Assembly: GCA_025358395.1 (NCBI GenBank)
Contig: JANYJT010000086.1
Coordinates: 1-39,171 of the forward strand
Direction of reading: 5' to 3'
Length of the DNA stretch: 39,171 nt
DNA from: Bacteroidia bacterium
GTDB taxonomy: Bacteria > Bacteroidota > Bacteroidia > Bacteroidales > Prolixibacteraceae
Shown here: positions 18,601-26,080 of the stretch, piece after piece
How the letters are laid out: every line of letters starts with the position of its first letter
How positions within the stretch are numbered: the stretch's first letter is position 1
The notes under the pieces: model-generated
Told to the model about the DNA's origin: nothing
What the model saw: only the letters and a program-made list of their open reading frames with translations
The model's database searches: none
Program-made: the position numbers and the translations under genes

Positions 18601-18878
18601 AATCCGTTGGTTCGAAGTAAGGCAGTCGTTTCGGTATTTATTTGCCGTGAAATCCCTGTCGACAGTTGTTTGCTAAAAAGGCGCTCCCCTGCCGTGATTA
18701 CCTGCGACGTTTTCCCCAGGCGCTGCTGTACAATCTGCTCAAGACTATACCTGACGGAATCTCCCACGACAAGAGCACCGGTAAGAATGGCAGTGCCAAG
18801 GGCCAATCCCAACACGATTCCAAAATTCAGATTTTTGAAAAATTTAATCGACTGGAGAATCAATCGATTGTATGTCAT
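15645..18878 (-). CDS. FtsX/MacB-type ABC transporter permease, double-length
   Basis: A 1077-residue inner-membrane permease. One helix near residues 17-38 is followed by a large periplasmic domain (about 40-480), three helices, a linker with two further helices, one more helix before a second periplasmic domain (about 690-910), and three final helices. That makes about ten helices, the layout of two fused FtsX/MacB units as in YbbP-type permeases. MTYNRLIL at 18878 is chosen because it starts just after the ATPase stop with AAAGGA directly upstream; MKVQSKG at 18899 would overlap. The final residues (LLVALRNE) look like a natural FtsX end. Such permeases with a LolD-like ATPase move lipoproteins, lipids or hydrophobic molecules, or transmit mechanical force; the substrate here is unknown. 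Confidence 0.85.
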   Translation of the reverse strand: MTYNRLILQSIKFFKNLNFGIVLGLALGTAILTGALVVGDSVRYSLEQIVQQRLGKTSQVITAGERLFSKQLSTGISRQINTETTALLRTNGFGVIDGGASRVNQLAIWGVDPAFGNFGNTPEAYQLKDNQVAINEHLAQIAGLKIGTEFQLRINKLNTFPANTPFVSVSENSVSVLVKIVRILKANELGNFRLQNSQSAPRNIFLNMDWLNGQMKLQGKANVILIDEKYSGSDLSKIVQQNWKIADLNFQIRMDTALNYTELISDRVFLEPSAELFCRDHLTHSGAIFSYFVNGFSANGFATPYSFISSDPALSGLQIKVSKWLADDLKLKKGDNIRISYYQVGPMRQLVVRDTTFVVSEIYFPSGETADRNLMPVIPGLSDAGNCRDWKSGVPIDLKKIRPVDEAYWKQYGGTPKAFISLETAGKLWGNRFGQATAVRIPGLKSAEFEKALLAGLNPADLGFEIRDAKNLGKSAAAGGVDFGQLFLGLSFFVLFAAVLLTFILFRLFLNNRKSEIGTLSALGFSISAIQRLYLKEASVYVVLGILLGIPFGIFYNYLIINAISTIWVDVIGTTDVHIHISPVSIVAGSLIVACTSLLTLSFVLNRFLKRQIVHLQRKLATVKLDTGSWSLRIGIIFLLISLLLLVVKGYNHGEISPEYFFISGFGLLPGLILLVDFWFCKLGSAGVNKPFSFRKFTLRRLTAERHRNILIISFLATGVFLVVSTGLNRKDLTTNSDDHNSGTGGYRYWIETSIPLLNNPDTPKGREELDLPANAGVVSLQVRKGDDASCLNLNKIAQPEIVALDPTIFDKRSSFSFAGISEGMDPKHPWLALDQSFNDGVIPAFADQTVIQWGLGKSLGDTLSYTNEEGKVVRLKLVGGLANSVLQGKVIIAEKHFAEAFPTVSGSTLFLIDLPEKATNLEDLRNGWRIFGPEIVRTSDRLLAFYSVESTYLNIFLMLGAIALLIGTVGLGILLYRITLEQIPEYALLISLGYKKSLIIKLVMIERLFLIVLSVVAGIVPAVLSGLPTLTSSLYANLWIWLPIISGLVLLSGLTGSYLAIRMAIRQNLLVALRNE

Positions 18879-18882
18879 TCCT

Positions 18883-19572
18883 TTAGACTGAACCTTCATC
18901 GACCAATTTTCCGTTTTGCAAAGTATAAATTCGATCCATTTTGTTTGCGACATCTTTTGAATGGGTCACGACCAGAAGTGTCACACCCTCTTCCTTATTG
19001 AGTTCAACCAGCAAATCGGCCAGAGTATGCGACGAGGAGTGGTCCAGGGCTCCGGTAGGTTCATCGGCCAAAAGCAGCTGCGGACCATTGATCAGTGCCC
19101 GCACGACGGCGCATCGCTGACATTCACCACCGGAAAGGGCGGATGGTTTCTGGTTCATTACCGCAGTGAGGCCAACACGGTCGATGAGTCGCTTTGCACG
19201 CTCCAGCATTTTTGAACCCTGCAGGTTTTTATTGGCCAGCGTCGGCAATAACACATTTTCATACAACGATAGCTGTGGAAGCAAAAAATGTTGCTGAAAG
19301 ACAAATCCAATTTTTTCATTTCTGAATTGAGCAAGCTGTTCATCATTTATCCCGGTCAAATCAAGGTCTTCGAAAAAAATACTGCCTGAATCGGGCCGGT
19401 CTAACGTTCCGATCAGATTCAGCAAAGTCGTTTTGCCTGATCCGGAAGGGCCAACAATGGCTACCCGCTCTCCCTTCCTGACAGACAGGTCAAGCTGATC
19501 AAGAATCAATCGTCCAACTCCCTTGCCATTAGGGAAATAGCTCTTCGAAATTTTTTGAGCCCTCAAAATCAT
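18883..19572 (-). CDS. ABC transporter ATP-binding protein, LolD/MacB type
   Basis: A 229-residue cytoplasmic ATPase. Walker A is GPSGSGKTT (41-49), the Q-loop is FVFQQHFLLP, the signature is LSGGECQR near 146-153, Walker B is LLLADEPTGALD near 167-178, and the switch histidine is in VVTHSKD. Length and the EPTGALD variant match the LolD/MacB/YbbA group that pairs with FtsX-type permeases. It overlaps the glycosyltransferase stop by 4 bp (ATGA) and ends 4 bp before the permease start, so translation of the three is probably coupled. The permease at 15645-18878 is almost certainly its partner. Cargo is unknown. Confidence 0.92.
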   Translation of the reverse strand: MILRAQKISKSYFPNGKGVGRLILDQLDLSVRKGERVAIVGPSGSGKTTLLNLIGTLDRPDSGSIFFEDLDLTGINDEQLAQFRNEKIGFVFQQHFLLPQLSLYENVLLPTLANKNLQGSKMLERAKRLIDRVGLTAVMNQKPSALSGGECQRCAVVRALINGPQLLLADEPTGALDHSSSHTLADLLVELNKEEGVTLLVVTHSKDVANKMDRIYTLQNGKLVDEGSV

Positions 19573-20876
19573 ACTTGCTTATCCTTTCTACTCTTTAAAA
19601 CTTGATCATATACTTTCACCATCTTTTTGGCCTGATGATGGATCTCAAAATGTTTCTTCACGCCTGTGAGTCCGGCGAGGCTAAGAGCCTGAAGTTTTTC
19701 AGGATTAAGGATCAGTCCGGCAAGAGCTTCTGATAGATTCTCTGCATTATTTTGACCATATATCATACCGCCGCCGCTGGCATTTATGACTTCCGGAAAC
19801 GCACCCAGGGCGGGTTGTACCATCGGTATTCCGGATGCCATAGCTTCAAGCTGGTAAAGGCCGAAGGCTTCACCATTCAAAACAGGCACCGAGATTAACC
19901 GGACAGAATCGTAAAATTCCAGTCTCTCCTCCCCTTCAAATTCATTGACCCAAAAGACGCTTTTCGTCAGTCCGGCATGGGCAATTTTATGCTTTTGCTC
20001 TTTAATGAATGCATGGTCATCGTTGGTGTTCCCACCTGTTATTTTGAGGGTTACTTTGGCAAATTCCGGATTCTTCGACAATAAAATAAAAGCATCGACC
20101 AACACTGCAAGGCCATTCTCTTCGCACATCCGTGAAATAAAACCAATGGCAGGTTCTTTGGAAGTTATCTCACGTGGCTGATAATCATCAGGATCGACTC
20201 CGATGTGAACGGTGTGCATCTGATCATCCCGAATCTCCATTTTGTTTCTGATTGCTGCAGCATAAAAATCGCTAACCGGGATAAACGCATCGATTTCTTT
20301 GCCTCGCTCACTCATCAGATCCCAAACCTCCTGTCTGTGCTTCTCAGACATGACATCGACCCATTTGTCTTCATCCTGCAAGGAGCAGACTACCGGGATG
20401 TTGAGCCTCTGTTTAATAGCCCTTGCCAGACCAAGCAGAAGAGCGTTTGACAGATGTACCACATCCGGCCTGGCAACTTCGGCCAGCCAATCGACCATTC
20501 GATCCAGTTCGGCTTTTTGAAGTCCCTCTTCGCCAAGTAACATCGATAGCGTCATCTCTTCCAGGCCCTTAGCCCGTGTTGAACCGGCTTTTTGAGCAGC
20601 CATCTGCAGCACACTTTTGGAATCCAGGGCATTTTCAATGAAAGCGGGCATGTGCCTGAAAAATGAAAATCGTTGCTTCAGATACAGATTAACGGCACCG
20701 TAAAAAACCGGTACCTCATCCAGATCATGGGCGTCATCGAACAATGGAAGGTACATCGGCACTTTGATTACCTGATGGCCTAAATCTTTGAGTGCCCTGA
20801 CATATTTGCTGTCGCGCAAGCAGTTTCCGCAATAAAAACTACCGCCAGAACCCGGAATGATGTGTGCTATTTTCAT
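19569..20876 (-). CDS. GT4-like glycosyltransferase with N-terminal CxxC
   Basis: A 435-residue GT-B fold glycosyltransferase without a signal peptide. The N-terminus is IIPGSGGSFYCGNCLRD, with the glycine loop of the acceptor domain and an unusual CxxC (Cys16, Cys19). The donor half contains VHIGVDPDDY near 224, IGFISRMCEENG near 246, and the E-x7-E motif EAFGLYQLE near 339-347 that contacts the nucleotide sugar in GT4 retaining enzymes. It would transfer a sugar in the cytoplasm, perhaps to a lipid or envelope glycan. It is the only carbohydrate-synthesis gene in the redox operon and is translationally coupled to the ABC ATPase by a 4-bp overlap. A product handed to that transporter is a reasonable inference. 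Donor and acceptor cannot be read from sequence. Confidence 0.82.
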   Translation of the reverse strand: MKIAHIIPGSGGSFYCGNCLRDSKYVRALKDLGHQVIKVPMYLPLFDDAHDLDEVPVFYGAVNLYLKQRFSFFRHMPAFIENALDSKSVLQMAAQKAGSTRAKGLEEMTLSMLLGEEGLQKAELDRMVDWLAEVARPDVVHLSNALLLGLARAIKQRLNIPVVCSLQDEDKWVDVMSEKHRQEVWDLMSERGKEIDAFIPVSDFYAAAIRNKMEIRDDQMHTVHIGVDPDDYQPREITSKEPAIGFISRMCEENGLAVLVDAFILLSKNPEFAKVTLKITGGNTNDDHAFIKEQKHKIAHAGLTKSVFWVNEFEGEERLEFYDSVRLISVPVLNGEAFGLYQLEAMASGIPMVQPALGAFPEVINASGGGMIYGQNNAENLSEALAGLILNPEKLQALSLAGLTGVKKHFEIHHQAKKMVKVYDQVLKSRKDKQV

Positions 20877-20896
20877 TGAGAAATTGAATGATCAAA

Positions 20897-22042
20897 TTAG
20901 TTTCCAAAAACATAAATTCTGTTGCCGGCGCCAACGATAATCTTCCCGGAAATCACTGCCGGACTGCCAATTACAGGACTACCAAGTTCATACTTCCAAA
21001 GTTCGGCACCGGTTTTCAGGTCATGTATGTACAACAACCCGTCCATGGTCCCGGTAATTACTTTGCCGGAAGCAATAACAGAGGAAGATTCGACCCTGCT
21101 GCTTGTTTTTACCTTCCATATCTCTTTGCCGGTTGTTTTGTCCAGACAATAAATATATCGATCCTGGTTTCCTACGACAATAAAATTTCCACTTAGAGCC
21201 GGGGATGCCAAAAAAGGCAAATTTTTCCCTGGATCATCGTAGGTCCAGACAACTTTTCCGGCCTCAAGATCAACGCAGAAAAACCTTCCCTCGTAATCGC
21301 CAACGAAAGCCCTATTCCCTTCGATGAGTGGCGAGGAGGCAACATACGTCTGCATTTTGATCTTTTTAAACAGCTTTCCCGCGGGGATATTTACCAGGTG
21401 CAAAAAACCGTCACAGCCACCAAAGACCGCGTATTTCGTCCAGATGGCAGGAGCTCCGTTGATGTAATTATCCGATTCGTATCGCCATAAACTATCTCCT
21501 TTTACGAAACCGACCGCATGAAGGTTATAATCGTAGCTGCCGACGACTAAACTAATCTGATTACCGGTTTTCAGCCAATTGGCTGATCCCATAATTTGAT
21601 TGTCTGTCTTGTATTTCCAAATCTGCTTGCCCGTTTTGTCATCAAGTCTATAAAACAGACCTTCCAGGGTACCGAACAATACAGAACCATTGATCAGCAA
21701 CGCGGGAGCTTCAATACCGTTTCCTGAATTGAACTTCCATTTCAACTTTCCGTTGAAACCGATGGCGTACATGTAGCCATCCGTTGAGCCGCAGAAAATC
21801 GTTTGACCGCTAACAACCGGTGAGGCTTTGATGACATCATCAGTTTGAAAAGAGAAAAGCAGTTTTGGCTTGTCAGGAAAAGTGGTTTGAGTTGTTCCGG
21901 TGAGCTGCTGGTCACCACGAAAGATGTTCCACTGCTGGGCGTGGGAAGAAGAAAGAAGAAAGAAGAGAGAAGAGAGAACCAGCAGTAAGGTCGGCCACAT
22001 AGTGCCGCCCTTATGATTCAATTTTAACATTTTAATTCTCAT
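20897..22042 (-). CDS. Secreted PQQ-type (BamB-like) beta-propeller protein
   Basis: A 381-residue protein with a signal peptide ending about residue 36 (ALA-type site replaced by SSSHAQQ). It has about seven propeller blades of the PQQ/BamB kind: GYMYAIGFNGKLKWKF, GLFYRLDDKTGKQIWKYK, GRFFCVDLEAGKVVWTYD, RYIYCLDKTTGKEIWKVK and GLLYIHDLKTGAELWKYE. No haem-binding CxxCH and no clear PQQ-ligand set are seen, so dehydrogenase activity cannot be claimed. BamB-like scaffolding is equally possible. The start at 22042 overlaps the FAD-protein stop by 4 bp (ATGA); MWPTLLLV at 22000 is an alternative start. Codons for the signal peptide form a pure pyrimidine run (21943-21978). Placed between the FAD subunit and the glycosyltransferase. 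Confidence 0.82.
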   Translation of the reverse strand: MRIKMLKLNHKGGTMWPTLLLVLSSLFFLLSSSHAQQWNIFRGDQQLTGTTQTTFPDKPKLLFSFQTDDVIKASPVVSGQTIFCGSTDGYMYAIGFNGKLKWKFNSGNGIEAPALLINGSVLFGTLEGLFYRLDDKTGKQIWKYKTDNQIMGSANWLKTGNQISLVVGSYDYNLHAVGFVKGDSLWRYESDNYINGAPAIWTKYAVFGGCDGFLHLVNIPAGKLFKKIKMQTYVASSPLIEGNRAFVGDYEGRFFCVDLEAGKVVWTYDDPGKNLPFLASPALSGNFIVVGNQDRYIYCLDKTTGKEIWKVKTSSRVESSSVIASGKVITGTMDGLLYIHDLKTGAELWKYELGSPVIGSPAVISGKIIVGAGNRIYVFGN

Positions 22043-23601
22043 AATTGTTCTTCATCATTAAACATGGAGAGTGCTCCGGTTGGACAAGCTTTGGCCACTA
22101 TCGCGGCGGTTTTGGCCAACCCTTTTTCCAATCCTTCATTGAAAGATATGCCTACTTTTACATCGAAGCCCCGACCTACGAAAGTAAAACCAAATTCTTC
22201 CTTGTACTGCCTGGTCAGCCTGACGCAAATACCGCACTTGATGCATTTATTTGATTCATAGACGACTCCCTGGCGGTGAATCAATTTTTCTACGGGTTTG
22301 CGCTCTTCTGTGCTGAAACGCCTTTGAGAAACATTGTACTCATCCGATAATTGCCGGAGAACACAGGATTCGGGATTGCGGCAATCACAGTGCATGCAAC
22401 GCCCGGCTTCGGTCATGGCAGCTTCAGATGAAAAGCCTTCCTTCCCGGCATGTTGCCTTGGAGAGCTCTCTGAATCCTTCAGATAATGCCCGAACTCAAT
22501 TTCCGCCAACCGTCCAAATTTAGAGCTAAAGCGTTCCTGGTAAGGGTGAACAACTGCTGTTATCAGGAAATTATCAATGACAGTTGCCACCTCTTTGCCC
22601 TGTCCTGCAGATCTGACTGCCATTTTGGAGTTTCTGAGTGCATTACCGATGGCAAAGACTTTTGGATGGGCAGTCAGGTAGCTGTTTTTGTCGGCCGAAA
22701 TCCCCTGAGCGCCTTTCTCCAAACCAAAAACAGTCATCCCTTCTTTGATGGTTCCAATGGCGACAATTACAGCGTCAAATTCTGCCACGAGATTTGAGAA
22801 TTCTTCATCGTCAACAGAATGGTCCAGCACAATCCGTACCCCGGCCAATAGAATGACGGCGATTTCCTTTTGCAGAATTTCATTGGGAAGTATTTCTTCG
22901 CTTATGTTCAGCAACTCGCCGCCTGCCTGACTGTTCTTCTCAAAAATTGTGACCTGATGACCTTTCAGCTGAAGGTACCATGCGGCGGAAAGTCCTGCCG
23001 GACCAGACCCGATGATGGCCACTTTCTTGCCTGAAAGGGGCTCCGGTTTGGGTAGAAATGGAATCGCGTTTTCCAAATCCACATCACCGGAATAGCGCTT
23101 TATATGGCAGATGGAGACTGCCTCATCAACCTGCTTGCGCCGGCATCCTGCCTCGCAGGGGGCAGAACATATTCTTCCCAGAATGGCGGGTATGGCGATA
23201 TCGCGTTTGACAACTTCCAGGGCTTTGGCAAAATCGCCTTTGGCAATCAACCTGTTCATCAACGGGATATTCATATGCGCCGGGCATACCAGTTGGCATG
23301 GGGCTTCACAATCACCAACATGTTCGCTGAGCAGCAACTCAAGAGCCGCCACACGCGATTCTTCAGTCTCCGGATCGTTTGTAATCACCTGCTGACCTTC
23401 AAAAACCGGTGTTGAACAGGAGGCGAACAATCGCCCGCTTCCGGCATCTTTCACCAGACAAACCATGCATGAAGTAAAATGTTCGGTCTCCTCGGTGTAG
23501 CACATGGTCGGCACATCGAACCCAGCTGACTTTGTAGCTTGCCAGACCGAGGTACCTTCCGGGACTTCAACGGTCGAGTTATTTATTGTGAGTTTTACCA
23601 T
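22039..23601 (-). CDS. Fe-S/FAD electron-transfer subunit, GltD-related, without NAD(P)H domain
   Basis: A 520-residue soluble flavoprotein with several cofactors. Residues 1-75 are a NuoG/HydA-type [2Fe-2S] domain (Cys34, 45, 48, 62). Residues 95-170 are a GltD-like two-cluster domain (Cys98, 102, 106, 145, 149, 153, 165). The FAD Rossmann motif IIGSGPAGLSAAWYL starts at 196. CMHCDC-x5-C (402-413) and a NuoG-like end with KCIKCGIC (453-459) plus ACPTGAL (Cys506) complete it. Between AIGT (281) and VFAIGN (315) only about 30 residues occur, where GltD/NfnB proteins have a full NAD(P)H-binding domain with a second GxGxxA/G motif. So FAD binding is retained and NAD(P)H binding probably lost. 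Its layout recalls the Sporomusa-type transhydrogenase (Stn) StnA subunit. It likely accepts electrons from the NuoEF fusion upstream. Confidence 0.85.
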   Translation of the reverse strand: MVKLTINNSTVEVPEGTSVWQATKSAGFDVPTMCYTEETEHFTSCMVCLVKDAGSGRLFASCSTPVFEGQQVITNDPETEESRVAALELLLSEHVGDCEAPCQLVCPAHMNIPLMNRLIAKGDFAKALEVVKRDIAIPAILGRICSAPCEAGCRRKQVDEAVSICHIKRYSGDVDLENAIPFLPKPEPLSGKKVAIIGSGPAGLSAAWYLQLKGHQVTIFEKNSQAGGELLNISEEILPNEILQKEIAVILLAGVRIVLDHSVDDEEFSNLVAEFDAVIVAIGTIKEGMTVFGLEKGAQGISADKNSYLTAHPKVFAIGNALRNSKMAVRSAGQGKEVATVIDNFLITAVVHPYQERFSSKFGRLAEIEFGHYLKDSESSPRQHAGKEGFSSEAAMTEAGRCMHCDCRNPESCVLRQLSDEYNVSQRRFSTEERKPVEKLIHRQGVVYESNKCIKCGICVRLTRQYKEEFGFTFVGRGFDVKVGISFNEGLEKGLAKTAAIVAKACPTGALSMFNDEEQL

Positions 23602-23682
23602 TAATTCTGAAGACCCTATTTTGTTATTCCATTATTTTGAACCCCAATTCTATTTTTCATTCACAAAATTTGATGCAACTCC

Positions 23683-23712
23683 TGTACAGACGCACAATTG
23701 TGCGTCTCTACA
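23683..23712. repeat. Palindromic repeat at the NuoEF stop codon
   Basis: AGACGCACAATTGTGCGTCT at 23688-23707 is a perfect 20-bp palindrome. It extends to 30 bp (TGTA...TACA) with one mismatched pair. The outer arm supplies the TAG stop of the NuoE-NuoF gene. This is the style of dispersed GTAGAGACGC palindromes found in some bacterial genomes. As RNA it could fold into a hairpin between two redox genes, but there is no T-run, so termination is not indicated. Only one copy is visible in this window. Confidence 0.7.
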
Positions 23713-26065
23713 CGATGTCGACGGCATCGACGGGGCATGCCTCGCGGCATGCATCGCACTTGATACACAAATCGTTGATGACGAAATGCTTTTCGTGCGG
23801 TTTGAACAAAATTGCCTCGGTCGGGCATTTTTGCGCGCATTTGGTGCATCCGATGCAAAGGTCGTTGATCTGATATTGAATCATAGACTGGCACTTACCG
23901 GAAGGGCATTTCCCCTTGATATGCGCCAGATATTCTTCCCTGAAATATTTCAATGTTGAAAGAACCGGATTTGGGGCGGATTTTCCCAGTCCGCACAAGC
24001 TTCCCTTCTTGGTCCAGTGCGCCAGATATTCCAGTTCCTCAAGATCCTTTACCACTCCCTTGCCGGAAGTGATCCTGGTAAGTATTTCGAGCATTCGTTT
24101 CGTTCCCACCCGGCAAAAGGTGCACTTACCACACGATTCGTTCTGGGTAAAAGAGAGAAAATAGCGTGCGATTTCCACCATGCAATCTGATTCATCCAAG
24201 ACCACCAGTCCGCCGGAACCCATCATTGCACCCACTTCCAGCAAAGATTCGTAATCGATGGGCGTATCGTACAATTCAGCAGGAACGCATCCTCCGGAAG
24301 GTCCGCCTATTTGGGCCGCTTTAAATTTCTTGCCATTTTGCACGCCACCCCCAATCTCTTCTACGATCTGGCGAACGGTGATTCCCATAGGTACCTCGAT
24401 CAGTCCGCCACGGTTCACTTTCCCCGCCAGGGAAAAGACCTTGGTTCCTTTGCTTGCTCCTTTCCCAATGGCTGCAAAACGGGATGCACCTTCGCGGATA
24501 ATGTAGGAAACCTGCGCGAACGTTTCGGTATTGTTGATGAGGGTAGGCTGTTTCCACAAACCACTGACGGCCGGGAAAGGCGGACGAATTCTCGGAAATC
24601 CACGCTGGCCTTCGATGGAAGCCATCAAAGCCGTCTCTTCTCCACACACAAATGCACCGGCACCTTCGTAGATTTCGATGTCAAACGAAAAGCCGCTTCC
24701 CAGGATATTCCCGCCCAGATAATTTTTTTCGCGGCAATAGATCAGCGCCTGCCTGATTCGCTTGAGCGCCAACGGATATTCGGCCCGGATGTAGAAAAAA
24801 CCATGTGTTGCACCTACCGCTTTGGCTCCTATGACCATCCCTTCGATGACCCGGTAAGGATACGATTCCAGCAGCATGCGGTCCATAAATGCACCCGGAT
24901 CACCTTCATCACCATTGCAAATCAGGTATTTTGTCTCCGATTTGTTCTCCGCGACAAGCTTCCATTTCCGACCGGTAGGGAACCCGGCTCCTCCCCTTCC
25001 TCTGAGACCGCTGTCTGCAATTGTATCTATGATCTGATCAGAAGTCAATGAGACAAGACAGGTTTTCATCGCCGTGAAACCTTCATGATCCAGGTATTCC
25101 TGTATGTCCAAGGGATTTATAATGCCGCGATATTGGGTAGCTATTGGAACCTGGCGATCCAAAAAATCGACCACCTGTGTTTCTCTTGCATCGATCGCAT
25201 ATTTTTTTACACCCTCCCAAACAGCGTCAGTCTGAAGGTTTTCAAAGAAGCGGTACAGGCTGTTTTTCAATCGGTCGATTGTCCGTGGTGATTTAAAATG
25301 GCTGTTGATAATACCACTGATCTCTTCCGGCTTAACTTTGGCATACAAAATTGGCTTTTCATTGTGTGGAATGACCTCAACCAGCGGTACCTGGTGGCAC
25401 ATTCCGACGCAACCAACATTTTTGAGTGTCAGGTTTATTCCTGTTTCAGAAATAGAGTCTTCAATGGCTTGTTTTACCTCATCACTACCGGAAGCCACAC
25501 AGCAAGAGCCCAATCCAATGCGAATTTCGCCCTGAATCTCATTTCCATCGACAGTTCTGAACAAGCCTTTTTTTGATCCGGAAGATCCAAGATGGTGTTC
25601 AAAATCCTTAATAATATTTTCAATTTTATCGGAAGTCACATGGCCATAGGTTATCTCATCGATCTGAACCACAGGAGCCAGGGTACAGCAACCCAGGCAG
25701 GAAACTTTTTCGAGTGTGTATTTTTTCGAAATGTCTGTGTCCTCCTGCCCTGACAGATTAAAATATCGTCTGATGGCATCGTACACATGACCGGCTCCTT
25801 TCACGTGGCAAGCTGTCCCAACACAAATCTTGATGATATGTTCCCCGACCGGATGCATTCTGAATTGTGAATAGAAAGATGAGACCCCAATAATTTGTTC
25901 AGGAGTGATATCCGTCTTTTTGCAAACATATCTAAGGCTATCCTCAGGCAGATAATGAAACCTGTCCTGCATGGCTTGAAGGATAGGAATAACAGATCCG
26001 GCAGACCTTCCTTTTTCTGCAATGATTTGATCTACAATCTGCTTTCTTTCAATTTCCTCATTCAC
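23708..26065 (-). CDS. NADH-oxidising NuoE-NuoF fusion (HydC-HydB type)
   Basis: A 785-residue cytoplasmic protein; residue numbers below count from the alternative TTG at 26080. NuoE domain: about 10-165, [2Fe-2S] ligands Cys86, 91, 128, 132. A second thioredoxin-like [2Fe-2S] domain follows: Cys193/194, 224, 228. NuoF domain: about 300-715, with FMN loop GLRGRGGAGFP (358-368), NADH motif EGAGAFVCGEE (472-482) and [4Fe-4S] Cys650, 653, 656, 696. The end is a bacterial ferredoxin domain with two clusters (Cys742-752 and 772-782). The layout equals HydC joined to HydB of bifurcating hydrogenases. NADH oxidation is expected. No ATG occurs before residue 37. GTG at 26065 has GAGGG eight bases upstream and is preferred; TTG at 26080 directly follows the previous gene's TAA. 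No hydrogenase subunit is nearby. Confidence 0.9.
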   Translation of the reverse strand: MNEEIERKQIVDQIIAEKGRSAGSVIPILQAMQDRFHYLPEDSLRYVCKKTDITPEQIIGVSSFYSQFRMHPVGEHIIKICVGTACHVKGAGHVYDAIRRYFNLSGQEDTDISKKYTLEKVSCLGCCTLAPVVQIDEITYGHVTSDKIENIIKDFEHHLGSSGSKKGLFRTVDGNEIQGEIRIGLGSCCVASGSDEVKQAIEDSISETGINLTLKNVGCVGMCHQVPLVEVIPHNEKPILYAKVKPEEISGIINSHFKSPRTIDRLKNSLYRFFENLQTDAVWEGVKKYAIDARETQVVDFLDRQVPIATQYRGIINPLDIQEYLDHEGFTAMKTCLVSLTSDQIIDTIADSGLRGRGGAGFPTGRKWKLVAENKSETKYLICNGDEGDPGAFMDRMLLESYPYRVIEGMVIGAKAVGATHGFFYIRAEYPLALKRIRQALIYCREKNYLGGNILGSGFSFDIEIYEGAGAFVCGEETALMASIEGQRGFPRIRPPFPAVSGLWKQPTLINNTETFAQVSYIIREGASRFAAIGKGASKGTKVFSLAGKVNRGGLIEVPMGITVRQIVEEIGGGVQNGKKFKAAQIGGPSGGCVPAELYDTPIDYESLLEVGAMMGSGGLVVLDESDCMVEIARYFLSFTQNESCGKCTFCRVGTKRMLEILTRITSGKGVVKDLEELEYLAHWTKKGSLCGLGKSAPNPVLSTLKYFREEYLAHIKGKCPSGKCQSMIQYQINDLCIGCTKCAQKCPTEAILFKPHEKHFVINDLCIKCDACREACPVDAVDIV

Positions 26066-26080
26066 CGCTTTAACCCTCAA

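Noticed and set aside
24311..25051. Long plus-strand open frame (246 codons) opposite the NuoEF gene
   Set aside because: It is antisense to highly conserved NuoF motifs, has no recognisable protein features and no ribosome site; it reflects codon composition of the real gene. The same applies to plus-strand frames at 2405-2974, 3189-3779 and 10419-10826.
22039..26065. [FeFe]- or [NiFe]-hydrogenase operon
   Set aside because: The NuoEF fusion is HydBC-like, but no H-cluster cysteine motifs or NiFe large subunit are encoded anywhere in the window.
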